The translations under genes and the position numbers were made by a program. The notes under the pieces were generated by a model. That model saw only the letters and a program-made list of their open reading frames with translations, was not told the DNA's origin and ran no database searches. Source: Linderina pennispora (taxonomy: Eukaryota > Kickxellomycota > Kickxellomycetes > Kickxellales > Kickxellaceae). Taken from it: DNA of 64,000 nucleotides. Shown here one piece after another: positions 1 to 10,118 of the stretch. The stretch lies in contig NW_024468252.1 of the NCBI RefSeq assembly GCF_002104995.1, positions 62,001 through 126,000 on the forward strand. Reading direction: 5' to 3'. Within the stretch, counting starts at the first letter, position 1, and every line of letters starts with the position of its first letter.

Positions 1-391
1 CGACTATGAACCTCAGGGTTGTGAACTGGTACCAGGTAATGAAATCAATATCAAGCTGCTTCAAATACTCAACGACCACCCATGGGTTGGCAACATCGAC
101 GTGGATGCTGAGCCCGCTTAGCATATGCTGAGCGCCAGCTGACTTGATCAGCAGCAGGTTGTCGGACCAAACTGCCCTGTTGATCCCGCCAATATCTAAG
201 GCATACCGCAGCTCGCAGGTCGCAAACTGGTACATGTACGGTAAAGCGACCACCCTCCACACACGACACACTGCCCCCAGTGGCTGGAACGCTTTGAACA
301 GACCGTTGTCAGCAGGAAGCCGCCAGTAGACAGAGTTCTTGTAAGGATCGCTGTAGAAAAAGAATATGTTTTCGATGACGACAGAATACAT
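1..391 (-). CDS. F-box-like / LRR-type hypothetical protein, C-terminus beyond the window edge
   Basis: An ATG at 391 on the minus strand opens a frame that stays open to base 1, so 130 codons are visible and the C-terminus lies outside the window. The product contains a CRVWRVVALPYMYQ segment near residue 42. This resembles the short helix that follows the F-box in the large, rapidly expanded F-box/LRR-like families of kickxellomycete fungi; that likeness is from memory and is not proof. No signal peptide or strong membrane segment is evident. If the resemblance holds, the protein would be a ubiquitin-ligase substrate adaptor. The start is the first ATG after an in-frame break. Base composition is more coding-like than the AT-rich DNA next to it. 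Confidence 0.5.
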   Translation of the reverse strand, partial: MYSVVIENIFFFYSDPYKNSVYWRLPADNGLFKAFQPLGAVCRVWRVVALPYMYQFATCELRYALDIGGINRAVWSDNLLLIKSAGAQHMLSGLSIHVDVANPWVVVEYLKQLDIDFITWYQFTTLRFIV

Positions 392-3188
392 TCTTTAGAG
401 AGAAAACGAGAGCCAAAGGGTGGGCGAGAGAAAGGAAAAATGGAGAGAAAAAGGACTGAATAGTTTTCGTGTGGGGGTGGGGAGGTGCAGTTTTATTCTC
501 TCGGCAACATCATGCATCTCAAGCATTATTTGGGGTCTGTAGCCACTGCTCTTCATAGGATACGCAATCATGAACATGGGTGAATGTGTGGCAAACAGCT
601 GGGGCTGACCTTGACATCCGATTCACAATGGACAGGCGAAGAGCGCGCCAACCACTCAATTTTCGGGTGGTTTTCAAGCATGCAACCTATAAGCTGGCAC
701 ACGAGTCCCACATCAGCGAGGTGGCATCCAAAATGAAGGAATAGGGGCTAGCGCCATCATTTTTGTGCACAAATACTCGGATAGTAATAGTATTTCAGAT
801 GTAGCATTAAATAAAGATGCTGTCAGGTACGAGTATGGTTATTAAAAGAATAAAACGTGCTATATTTCAAGTACAGAGGTAATGCCCAAAGCATGATCTT
901 GTCCATCCACTCATTACAATACATGAGCTCGTAAGAGGCACAGTACTAGTCACCACGCACCTTTTAGTATACTTGCCCATGTCTATGGGAAGCTATCCTC
1001 AATGTAGAGGTAGCCAGCTGGTTATAATACAAAGTAGCCATGTGTATTGGTCGGGTAATGAAGCACAGAGTCACCAATGCAGCTAGCCAATGGGCTGTAT
1101 ATTCGTAACTAGTACTATTTAAAACAGGCCGCATCATTCAGAAAGATACTGAATTTCACGTTATCTTCAGCTTTATCTCACTAAAAGCCCACAAAAATGG
1201 TTGTGATAGTTTTTAATGTGCTAATAGGGGAGTTTAAATAAGTTTAAATTTCAAAACAAATGAAAAGGAGAGACGAGAAAGGAAAACTACAAATGCCATG
1301 CATTGGCCATTATGAAGATTTCGCTGCTATATGGCACCTGACCTCATCGGTGAAACCAGGGCGACAAGCAGTTATTGTAGCAGCCACAGGACTCCACTGG
1401 ATATTTCTATTGCTTCAAGGTGAGAGCTGCTCTCATTATTGGTCGACCTGATAACTTCCATGGTCTCATCATGGTGGCCATCACTGGCCGCGCAACAGCC
1501 TCAACAATAATATATTGATATGACATCAAAATAGCCACTGATATAAATTCAAAATATGAGTTTATTATCCATATGCCTCCTACTTCGTATTGCACTGGAT
1601 TAGACTCTTCATTCTAGGAACTAACATATGGCAGTTGTGTAGTTATTAGCCTCATATGTAATCTATGCTGACAGTGCTACAATGCTACAATGACATGAAA
1701 CACAATACAGGCATGCACATTTTAGAACATCTATATTTATTCAATGGCCCTCATTTACAGCACATGATTTATAGCCATATTTTAACATTCACGTTAGAAA
1801 CTGGAGTATATATGCAGGAAGATGTTCATCTATATAAGAAGCAGTTGAGAGAAACGGCCAAGGCTTGAACCAAAGAGCACATTCCAGCTATCAGAATTAG
1901 ATTTTCCTCATTTCATTGTTCTATTTTCACTTTATGTTTTGCTATACTGTCAAATACTGGACCGGATCCTCCTTGTCTTTCATTTATATTTTTCTATTAG
2001 CTTCGTGCCTTTCTGCACTCTTTCACACTTTCTATATATATCTTCAGGTGTTTCAGCCCACTCTACATTATATTTTTATCGTTTGAAACAATTTGACACC
2101 AGCCTTGTCTCGCGCAGCCCCACCAGACTTTGTCAAATCCAAGAACAAAGACTTCAATAATCAAAGCAAGCAGTGCTCAGAAACATCGCTGCAAGTATGG
2201 AAGATGGCAATATGTGCATTAGTGAGGCATGTCATAAGACTGGGGAGCAGTGTATATGAGGGAACAAGGAAGCCGACTTTGGTAGACAGATGCTGTATGA
2301 TATGCTACACAAGAATCGTGCGTAATATGTGAATAAATATCGGTTTAACTGTTGTTAACTTGGGGAATGAGTGGATCTCGAATATATGGAAAAAATAACA
2401 TCTCAAAGTGACTCGGGGAAGAAGGAAGGCTGGTTGTCTGTCTGGGCTATTGTACTTATGCGTTTTGGCCTTGTCTATGGTGGCGCAGGGGGACTCCAGA
2501 CCCCGAATATCAACAGCTGTGTTTGTTAAATGTGTTGGAATTTTAAAGATGATATTTAACTGAAGAAAAGGGAGAAAAGAGAATAGATGAGTTGCGCGGA
2601 GGTGTTTTCAATGTGGCCATCTGTGCAATTCATCAGAAGCTAGACGCTACCTCTATAGTGTAGGCTGTAGCAGGGCTCTCGTTGGCGTCTGGCCTGCGGT
2701 CACCTGACTCGACTGACATGTCGACGTTAGGGACAGCTGTGGTGGGCGCGCAACACTACTGTTGTGATAATATATAGAGCACATAAGATATGGGTATTTC
2801 TGTACGTGTTATTGAAATATTTGAATTACGGAACAAGAGAATAAAACGGGAAGTGTCGATAAAATTACGAGCGCCGCACACTGCCCCTTTTGAGTATTTC
2901 GTTCCTGTGTGGTATCTGAGCGTAGCAGCTAAACCAGGGCAGCAAGCTGCGATTGTAGTGATCACAAGTCTCAGTTCGATTCCTCAATTGGCTCCGCACT
3001 AGAACTATTATGGTTATCGGCCAAGGTGATGGTTGACATGATATTGTCTTGCAGAACAACTTGAGCCACACAACAAGACTAAAGAACATTTGTTTGAATA
3101 CCTAATGGCGAATTAAACTATCATGATCGCTTTCAAGAGGGGAATCACCAATACTACTTGTGGTCAATTCAGCCTTAATGTCATCATA
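392..3188. other. AT-rich intergenic region, no convincing gene
   Basis: About 2.8 kb of AT-rich DNA with only short, low-quality open frames. It contains one LTR-like repeat (2353-2514, listed separately). A second weak internal similarity was seen between about 1330-1480 and 2910-3060, where AAACCAGGGC and TTGTAG motifs recur in the same order; this may be the remains of an old dispersed repeat. Confidence 0.5.
2353..2514 (+). repeat. LTR-like dispersed repeat, left copy (inverted relative to 34389-34547)
   Basis: This stretch begins TGTTAACTTGGGG and ends near CCCCGAATATCAAC. It matches the reverse complement of 34389-34547 with roughly 80-85% identity by eye, and similarity starts abruptly at the TGTTAAC end. 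At 2478-2496 the motif TGGTGGCGCAGGGGGACTC has the form of a retroviral-type primer binding site (TGG plus a tRNA acceptor and T-stem complement). I infer a short LTR of about 125 bp followed by a primer binding site and leader. No coding region for a retroelement is attached. Confidence 0.45.
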
Positions 3189-3352
3189 TGTAATATCCGA
3201 GGAGCAGGAGGTTCTGGGGTTATATTAGCGGCAGAGTGCAAGAATGGAGTGTCAAGCGTACTGCTTCACTGTTCGATCTCCTTATGTATACATTATTTCC
3301 CACTAATTTCAGCAGTTGATCGGTTCAGAGCCTCGGCTCAATCCGGATAAGC

Positions 3353-3434
3353 GTCAGTGTGTCCGAGTGGTTAAGGAGACAGACTCGAAATCTGTTGGGC
3401 TCTGCCCGCACAGGTTCAAATCCTGTCGCTGACG
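3353..3434 (+). tRNA. tRNA-Ser(CGA)
   Basis: The sequence folds as a class II tRNA. The acceptor arm GTCAGTG pairs with CGCTGAC with one G-U pair. The anticodon stem ACAGA/TCTGT encloses loop CTCGAAA, giving anticodon CGA. A long variable arm is built on GGGC/GCCC, and the T arm is ACAGG-TTCAAAT-CCTGT. The discriminator base is G, as usual for serine tRNA. There is no intron. It is the outermost gene of the left duplication arm and has an exact partner at 27770-27851. Confidence 0.95.
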
Positions 3435-3658
3435 ATTCTTTTGCCCATTCCTTTTGCCGCCCCACCCCGGCCTCGGCAATCCTCACTCCCCGAGCGCTGA
3501 CCAAGTCACGCGCTGCACATGTTTTTGCTGCTGCTTTTGGCGGACCGCCGGCGATTCCTAAGCCGACCGGGTCACGCTTCCCACCACCACACCGCAAGCC
3601 ACTGTCCCCAGCCCCCCCCGACGCCTTATGTAAAAGCTGCTGCTTGTGCTGCCAGCTG

Positions 3659-3667
3659 CGTATTTAT
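3659..3667 (+). promoter_or_regulatory. Possible TATA-like element of the fungalysin gene (left copy)
   Basis: A CGTATTTATTG stretch lies about 70 bp upstream of the chosen fungalysin ATG at 3736, a distance similar to the TATA-to-ATG spacing of the two GST genes in this window. The direct repeat CCAACCATGCT then places two ATGs 11 nt apart (3725 and 3736) in different frames. Confidence 0.3.
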
Positions 3668-3735
3668 TGCGCTCCAACCCACCTGGAACGAAGCGCCTGC
3701 CTCATCTCGTTCTCCACTCCAACCATGCTCCAACC

Positions 3736-5673
3736 ATGCTCCAACCACTCGTATCTACCATTTACTTTGCTGCTCTGTCCTGTGCGCTTATCTCCCAGCC
3801 ACAGCAGCGACAGCTCTCCACGCCAGCCAAGCCGTTCAGCCCTGCTCTCAGCCACAGACAGCCATTCACTGTCTACGAGACTCCTCTGTCTCTGAACCCC
3901 ATTGCAAGCCCTACCACCTTTTCCTCGTCGCTTGCCCACAGCGACCCCTTGCTGCTGCAGAGCATGTCGATTGCTGCCACTTATCTGCACCAGAAGCATG
4001 GCATCCAACTGGACAGCATCCACATCACCGATGCATACACCGACACTGCTACAGGGCTAACACATGTCTACATGGTCCAGACCCACGGTGGCCTGCATGT
4101 CACCAATGCCGTAGCAAACGTCAACATTGACAAGAATGGACGTGTCATTTCGTCTGGCCATTCATTTACTCCTGAGCCTCTGGCTAGCAACAATGCCGAC
4201 TTTTCATCAGCTGCTCTCTCAACAGACTCTGCCAGAGCGGCCCTTCTTGCTTTGGCCAACCACATCCAAGCACCACTTGCCGACACTGACCTTGGTGGCA
4301 TGGCAGCAACCAGCTTTGACTCACCGTCTGGGCTCACTGTCACGAACTTGCCTGCACACTTTGCCATCGATGGAACTGCCCGTATTACCTCTGCTCTCTT
4401 GCAGAATGCTGACGGCTCAGTATCCAGCGTCTGGCGTGTCAATGCCGAGCAGCAGGACCACTGGTGGACTGCAAGCATCGACACTTCTTCGCACAATGTG
4501 CTCGCCCTCTACGACTGGTACTCGCAGTCTGAATCATACAATGTCTATGCCAAGGATGTGCTGTCTCCTGAAGATGGCAAGCACACACTGGTTGCTGACC
4601 CGGCAAGCAAGGATGCCAGTCCAAAGGGCTGGGTCACCAAGGGCTCGACCTACGGCAACAATGTCTGGGCACAGTCCAACCCAACCGGTGGCTCGACATG
4701 GCAGACAAACCACCGCCCGAAAGCTGGCCCCGGCAATGTGTTCGATTTTCCCCTCAACTTGTCGCAGCCACCAGAGTCGTACATTGACGCAGCTATTGTG
4801 CAGCTGTTCTATACCAACAACATCATGCACGATCTGTCCTACATCTACGGCTTTGATGAGGCTGCAGGCAACTTCCAGGATGAGAACTTTAGCGGCAGAG
4901 GGGTTGGCGGGGATGGCGTCATTGCCAATGCCCAGGACGGCTCTGGCACCAACAATGCCAACTTTGCCACGCCTCCTGATGGCCAGCGTCCGCGCATGCG
5001 TATGTATACATGGACCCAGACTATGCCAAACCGCGACGGCGACTTTGAGCAGGACATTGTGGCACACGAGTTCACCCATGGAATCTCGAACCGGCTGACA
5101 GGCGGGCCCGCCAATACCGACTGCCTGAATGATGGCGAGTCGGGTGGCATGGGCGAGGGGTGGAGTGATGCAGTGTCGACTATCCTGCGCCTCAAGAGCA
5201 CTGATACACATGACACTGACCTCGTGCTGGGCCACTATGTGTACACCAAGGGGATTCGCAACTATCCGTACTCGACCAGCATGGACACCAACCCATCAAC
5301 ATACAGCTACCTCGACCGCATGGACTACCAGGAAGTGCATGCCATCGGCGAGGTGTGGGCTGAAATTCTGTATGAAGTGATGTGGGCGCTGATTGACAAG
5401 AATGGCTTTGCCGATGACATTTTTGCCCACGACCTGACCAAGGGCAACTCCATCATGCTCCAGATCCTGCTTGACGGGATGAAGCTGCAGCCGTGCAACC
5501 CAACGTTTATCGATGCACGCAATGCCATAATTCAGGCCGAGCAGAATCTGACTGGTGGCAAGAACAGGTGCGAGATCTGGGGTGCATTTGCCAAGCGCGG
5601 ACTTGGTGTCAATGCACCGGGTGGTGGATGGGGCAGGCATACCGATGACAGCAGTGTTCCTGATGGGTGCTAG
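3736..5673 (+). CDS. Secreted fungalysin-type metalloprotease (peptidase family M36), left copy
   Basis: A 645-residue zinc endopeptidase precursor. From the ATG at 3736 the protein begins with a hydrophobic signal peptide (MLQPLVSTIYFAALSCALIS). An FTP-type propeptide region follows (about residues 60-260), then the catalytic domain. The zinc site is the HEFTH motif at residues 444-448, and the third ligand is the Glu of GMGEGWSD at 471-478, a fungalysin signature. Fungalysins are secreted, self-processing proteases that degrade extracellular protein such as elastin and collagen, typically for nutrition or host interaction. The open frame extends upstream to a GTG at 3646, but only the 3736 start puts a signal peptide at the N-terminus. 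An out-of-frame ATG at 3725 could lower translation. The copy at 25531-27468 differs by two visible residues (Leu/Gln at 74, Arg/His near 508). No introns. Confidence 0.95.
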   Translation: MLQPLVSTIYFAALSCALISQPQQRQLSTPAKPFSPALSHRQPFTVYETPLSLNPIASPTTFSSSLAHSDPLLLQSMSIAATYLHQKHGIQLDSIHITDAYTDTATGLTHVYMVQTHGGLHVTNAVANVNIDKNGRVISSGHSFTPEPLASNNADFSSAALSTDSARAALLALANHIQAPLADTDLGGMAATSFDSPSGLTVTNLPAHFAIDGTARITSALLQNADGSVSSVWRVNAEQQDHWWTASIDTSSHNVLALYDWYSQSESYNVYAKDVLSPEDGKHTLVADPASKDASPKGWVTKGSTYGNNVWAQSNPTGGSTWQTNHRPKAGPGNVFDFPLNLSQPPESYIDAAIVQLFYTNNIMHDLSYIYGFDEAAGNFQDENFSGRGVGGDGVIANAQDGSGTNNANFATPPDGQRPRMRMYTWTQTMPNRDGDFEQDIVAHEFTHGISNRLTGGPANTDCLNDGESGGMGEGWSDAVSTILRLKSTDTHDTDLVLGHYVYTKGIRNYPYSTSMDTNPSTYSYLDRMDYQEVHAIGEVWAEILYEVMWALIDKNGFADDIFAHDLTKGNSIMLQILLDGMKLQPCNPTFIDARNAIIQAEQNLTGGKNRCEIWGAFAKRGLGVNAPGGGWGRHTDDSSVPDGC

Positions 5674-6457
5674 CGGTGAACATGTGCATATGTAAATGTC
5701 CCCTCCATTCCGCCTCCATCAGTTTTCAACGCCCATTTATAACCATCGCTTTCCAACCTTGCAACTACTTTGTTAACCACACCGTCCATTTCTTAAATGC
5801 ATCGTTATGTGCCATGTGCACAAGCAGTAGAAGGAAGGCTTTGCTTAGAAGTAAGGTGTTTGGCGGCAATGGCTTCCAATCAATTTCGGCATTCCATTGT
5901 GGTATTGTCCAGATATTGGGATCTGTGTGTTTTATTATCCAGAAAAATGGCTCTGCTAGGCCCTGCTCATCAGGTATAAATATCACAGCGGCCTGTTGCT
6001 AAATGACAGAGCCATCATCAAACACCCAGTGCGGTTCCCTATTCCCCATTCCCCATTCCCCATTCCCCATTCCCTATGTTTCTCACTTGAAAGCACTTGC
6101 AGCAAAGGCAGATATTCGACTGGTCTTGTCTGCTTGCCTGTGCATAGATTCAGTATCCAGTAGACGAATGGCTTGCCAAAAATATCTTATCGGACAAGCG
6201 ACAGCGAGCTAATGCATATAAATATGTACAGCCAGTGCCCGAAGCGGCAAGAGGCAACCAATACGATTGCTGGCTCTTGATCCTCTGAGGGACATGGCGT
6301 GGGGTTGCCCGAATGACAACAATATGCATGCACAACCGACTGAGCAAAAAGCAAAGGTGGCATGGACGAACACCACCGGTTGGCGCAAACCAGGGTGCCG
6401 AGCACTAGGACGATCCAAAAGAGTATGGCGATCTGGCGAGCAAAAATAGATCCGTAG
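5674..6457. other. 3' flank of fungalysin, no gene seen
   Basis: Non-coding DNA between the fungalysin stop and tRNA-Phe, with only short overlapping open frames. It includes the CATTCCC tandem repeat at 6039-6077. The same sequence is present in the right arm. Confidence 0.5.
6039..6077 (+). repeat. Short tandem repeat of CCCCATTC units
   Basis: About five consecutive copies of an 8-nt unit (CCCCATTC with an imperfect last copy) lie in the 3' flank of the fungalysin gene. The mirror copy in the right arm (25127-25165) has the same repeat number, which supports a very recent duplication or gene conversion. Confidence 0.8.
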
Positions 6458-6530
6458 TGGGGCTTCCGTGGATCGAACACGGTGCCTTATGAACTTCAGT
6501 CATACGCTCTCCCAGATGAGCTAAAGCCCC
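6458..6530 (-). tRNA. tRNA-Phe(GAA)
   Basis: Read on the minus strand, the acceptor GGGGCTT pairs with AAGCCCC. The D stem is GCTC/GAGC, and the anticodon stem TATGA/TCATA holds loop CTGAAGT (anticodon GAA). The T arm is CCGTG-TTCGATC-CACGG, and discriminator A is encoded at 6458. No intron. It is the innermost gene of the left duplication arm; the identical partner is at 24674-24746. Confidence 0.95.
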
Positions 6531-6593
6531 AGAACCGTCGAAACTGGAGTCCGATTAAGCCTTAGATCATGAGTCCTCGAATGTTCTGCTGTT

Positions 6594-6764
6594 ATGCTCG
6601 AATCCGACGAGCATGAACATGATGACTCGGCTCCAACTCCCACGATATCCCCTGACCCAGCTCCCACGGATCCAAGTCCGCAGGTGGTACAACAATGCAG
6701 TACCTTTATGCTGCAAGGACCAGTGACCGGTATTCCCGTCGTTCATGCAACGCAACGTCGCTAG
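6594..6764 (+). CDS. Micro-ORF of tRNA-linked repeat family, copy A (56 aa)
   Basis: A 56-residue acidic, proline-rich frame that begins MLESDEHEHDD and ends GPVTGIPVVHATQRR. Both ends match the micro-ORFs at 32567-32782 and 32950-33162, while the middle differs. It starts 63 bp beyond the 5' end of the tRNA-Phe gene and points away from it, the same geometry as copy B beside tRNA-Asp. Just past the stop lies a perfect 20-bp palindrome with an ATATATAT core (6781-6800), also seen in copy C. I do not recognise the protein. Conserved ends around a variable centre suggest past selection on the peptide. It could be a leader ORF inside a solo LTR of a tRNA-targeted retroelement. Confidence 0.5.
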   Translation: MLESDEHEHDDSAPTPTISPDPAPTDPSPQVVQQCSTFMLQGPVTGIPVVHATQRR

Positions 6765-6780
6765 TAAGACACTAGTGCAT

Positions 6781-6800
6781 CGAAGCATATATATGCTTCG
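6781..6800. repeat. Perfect palindrome after micro-ORF A
   Basis: A 20-bp perfect inverted repeat, CGAAGCATATATATGCTTCG, starts 16 bp after the micro-ORF stop. A comparable palindrome follows copy C (33182-33197). It could serve as a hairpin terminator or as a TATA-containing promoter core of the element; the sequence alone does not decide. Confidence 0.6.
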
Positions 6801-7636
6801 ATTCGACAAGACCCCAAGACAATTCATCATCCAGTGTCTACTAGAGTTCCCTACTCATATATTCTGTTTCAACCCGTTTTAACCCTGTTTCAAGTTTGAA
6901 TAGTATTTATTTGAACTTCGACCCGAACCTGACAAGATTCCCTGACTCTGTCCTCCTGCTATATCATCTGACTCGGATATGTCCGCAAGCAGTTTATCCA
7001 GCCCTGGGTTCCACTCCGTTGCTTCCTCTGCCACAAACATAACACTGCCTTGACCTGCTTCGATAGGCCCGACATTATTGGTGGGGGTGGCATCAGCCAT
7101 TCCCATCTTTATTAACGTTTGTTTATAGGAATCAAATAGGGATTTAATGAAGTAGTCAGCCCACACATAGAGAGTGTAGAGAAGTACGAAGAAATATAGG
7201 AGAGGGGGTTGAAGAATAGTGCACTACTAGAGGTGCTAAAGAGAATTGGAGGGGGGTTGTTTGCTTTGGCAAGTGCTTAGTGCATAGGTACAAGTTGAGT
7301 ATTCTTTGGCTTGTGCTAAATCTGCTCTGCTCTTTATAGTGAATAATTTAGATATATGAAAAATGTACTGAAAAATAATATTGAATCTAAGGGCTACTAT
7401 CATATCGTTGTACTTTTAAATAGATCCTGCAATGGCATCTATCGCTATTGAATATTTAATGATCTGACACATATCCTAATTATTTATAGACCATAGGGGA
7501 CAAAACTCAGCTTTCTAGGAGACTAATCATTATACCTATTTTTATTAGTACCTACCTTAAACTTGGTATTTAAGTATATTACAAAAGAACAAAATGTTTT
7601 AGAAGGTTTAAATATTTAGTACCTAGTTTAGTAACT
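6801..7636. other. Tail of micro-ORF element and AT-rich spacer
   Basis: The first part resembles the DNA that follows micro-ORF C (GACAAGAC and CAACCCGTT motifs in the same order). A 95-codon minus-strand frame at 6879-7166 has no recognisable domain and I do not call it a gene. The remainder to 7636 is AT-rich with nothing evident. Confidence 0.4.
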
Positions 7637-8948
7637 ATGAATGACCTCCTGTGCTTACCCCACCAGTGCCTGCAATCTACAACAAGCTGGCGCCAGTCCT
7701 TAATGCCTATGATGCCAAGTACAGATTCGCCAAAGATAGCCAATGCTATGGTGCCAAGGCAAACCCACTTAAGTATCTGCATGCATACATTCACCTATGC
7801 CAGCTTATCAAGAATGAGCAGCTTGGCAAATCTTCCTCCCCAATGCTTGCCTCTGCGGACATCATGGATCCCAGGCCATGTGTGCTTAGACAAGCAAATA
7901 ATCAAGCAGGTGTTTATTTCAAAAACACGCGAGCAGGTTACAGAGATCAACGCAGCAAAGAGGGCAGCGACAGAGGCAAGGAAAGCAGCAGAAAAGGGTG
8001 AAAAATTGGCCAAGAAGGCTGCACGCGAAGCAGCGAAGATGCCATCAGATGCAACAGAGGCTACTGCAGCAACTGCAGCAGTAGCGGCTGATTCAATTGT
8101 TGGTGCATCGGCGGCGGCAGCAGACACTGTTGCAGCACTTAACAATGCATATGCACCAGCACCCCCAGTCTGTGCACACGACCCGGTCCAAGGGATCACA
8201 CAATCTGTGTGGGATGTGTGGGGCCGGGTCGCAGATCTAACATCAAAGCCAATTAAGGTGCATGGTGATAGAAAATTCCACGGGATGGCGACAACAGATG
8301 GTGTAACGATATGCATTTTGTTACAAGACAAGGTACCTAAGGCTGGTGCTGCAGGAGGCAATGTTGCGGGAGGCAATGCTACAGGCGATGCTGTGGGAGG
8401 CGATGCTACAGGAGGCAGTACTATAGCTGACTGTCGCTATATTCACCAGATCCCACAGCCAGAGCTGCAGAATTTGAAAGGCCGCTGTGTATTCATCGAT
8501 CCAGGTCAGGGCGATTTGCTACACATGATGCATGAAAATAGCAGCAATGGGAAAGAGGGTGAAAAAAATGCTCTACCGCTACACACGGCAGCAGCACAAT
8601 AAGGAGCTCAAGCTGCGCCACTATGACAGGATTCGTCGGGCTACAAAGGATCAAGTCCCAGAAGATGCTGTCTGCAGAGCAGAGGCAGAGCTTTCCAAGC
8701 ACTGCTGCCGGTCCCTTAGCCCAGCAAAATTCCGTGCCTACGTTGCTGCCTGTGCATCTGTGCGGTGTGTCCTAGCACCGTTTTATGCCAACACGATGAC
8801 AGCGCGAAGGTTACCAGAGCAGCAGCCCACTAAGTCAAACAAGCAGCACCAAAGGCGCTGGAAGGCCCATCCAGGTGTCGGGACCAGTCCCAAGGTGTAC
8901 CCGCTTCACCGCAAGCTGCGCCTTGATTCATTCATGAACCAGCGCTGA
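7637..8948 (+). pseudogene. Fanzor (eukaryotic TnpB-like RNA-guided nuclease) relic with frameshifts and lost C-terminus
   Basis: Pieces of one Fanzor-type protein are spread over three plus-strand frames. A segment near 7700-7830 (frame of 7651) carries the N-terminal YLHAYIHLCQL-like region. The frame of 7637 then gives LPLRTSWIPGHVCLD, an Ala-rich insertion, and KFHGMATTDGVTICILLQ, and runs into CVFIDPGQGDLL, whose Asp matches the first RuvC catalytic residue. At a seven-A run near 8564 the frame shifts, and the frame of 8532 continues with YRYTRQQHNK and PLHRKLRLDSFMNQR. The frame ends at 8948, before where the second RuvC acidic residue, the zinc ribbon and the last Asp should lie. Fanzors are mobile-element nucleases guided by an omega-like RNA. 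This copy cannot make an active enzyme as read. The family call rests on motif order and recalled homologues. Confidence 0.75.
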
Positions 8949-10118
8949 AGCGCCTGCGCTGAGTAGGCCATCAATATGGGAGATGTCCAGGATCGCTATT
9001 GCATTAACAGCCATCCGACACCTTCAAATGACCGGTTCGCTATGGTGCTTTTATCGACATGTCAACTCATGCTGGTTAGCAGCCGAGCTCGCATCATGAA
9101 CAGAGCAATTCTAGTAGTCACAAGTATTATGTGCCATTTCAATCTGTGATATTGTTTTACTTCAATTTGCAGACTTGGCTCGAAAAGCAATACATCTATA
9201 AGTTTTACAGTTGTTTACAATCTTGGTTCTTCTGCATTACCACGTATCCAAGTAATCCAGATGCCTCCCTGAGTGTTTGTATGCACGTCGTTATCGGTAT
9301 CAGCTGAATGATTTTGCTGAATCTTGATATGGCCATTGGCTTAGCTGAACTCCAACATAAATCAGGACTGAAGCGATCGCCAATTCAAAAGCATCTATAA
9401 GCGTGTGCTTGTATAGTAAAAAGTCACTTCATTTTTAATGACTGAGAGATTACAATGGCTTGTCGGACAACAGCAGCTCTCCGCACGGTGTCCGCTTAGT
9501 TCACAAACTGCTTGTAGCATGATACTTCTATTAATATGAGTATTGTATGAATTTTCAATAAAGTCACAATGTACAAGCGATTGAAGCTTCTTAACAACGG
9601 AACGAGACCGATGATCCATTTTCACAAGGACACGCTTACTGAATTATAATTGATTTATAGTGTCCATCACTCCAATCCCTTTCAGCGCAGATAAACTATT
9701 GTCATTCAAAATATAATCGATGGTTCTCTTTGCAAGTGATATGCTTAATTCCCAGGCACTTATATTCCTTCCAACTCGGAGTTTTAAGCGTTGGACATTG
9801 GTCGAAATCAACCAACAGCCTGGAGCATTTGCAAATAAACTGCAGATTGGCTGTTTTTGCACAATTCACTGCATGGAGTATATCTCCCTGCTTGTGTCTG
9901 TATGGAATTAAGAGGTGGTGGTGTCCCAATAGCTATGCCATTTGCATTGAGCGACTGCGCATTGAATATTATATAAGATTTTGCTTGCGGAGGCAATCGT
10001 GCTTGAAATACTGTGCCAATGGTATTTTTTTATCTCCCTTCCTTTCTTTTATGTTGCACCCATCGTGCTGTTATTATTATATCAGACAGCGTCATACTTG
10101 CTATACTAGCTCCTTATA
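8949..10118. other. Intergenic, possible lost 3' part of the Fanzor locus
   Basis: About 1.2 kb without a supported gene. No zinc-ribbon CxxC pairs or RuvC-III-like Asp motif could be read after 8948 in any plus frame. The last part is the upstream region of the receptor gene at 10119. Confidence 0.4.

Larger units (their letters stand above)
3189..6570 (+). repeat. Left arm of 3.38-kb inverted duplication (tRNA-Ser, fungalysin, tRNA-Phe)
   Basis: This arm is the reverse complement of 24634-28015. Paired positions sum to 31204 throughout, so there are no net indels over about 3.4 kb, and I counted roughly nine or ten substitutions by eye. Similarity fades at TGTAATATCC on the outer side (3189) and just beyond the tRNA-Phe gene on the inner side (about 6565-6570). 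The two arms enclose about 18 kb of unique sequence. No terminal repeats or target-site duplications were seen at the ends, so a transposon explanation is not supported. Confidence 0.93.

Noticed and set aside
1260-3002. Possible SINE-like pair at 1330-1480 and 2910-3060
   Set aside because: Similarity is patchy and without clear ends; too weak to call a repeat.
3646-3735. N-terminal extension of fungalysin by 30 codons
   Set aside because: It starts at GTG and would bury the signal peptide; the ATG at 3736 gives a normal secretory N-terminus.
3359-3895. 178-codon plus-strand ORF (and its mirror at 27309-27845)
   Set aside because: It begins inside the tRNA-Ser gene and runs out of frame over the fungalysin start; no coding features.
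6879-7166. 95-codon minus-strand ORF
   Set aside because: No domain, no codon bias, and it lies in the tail of the repeat element.
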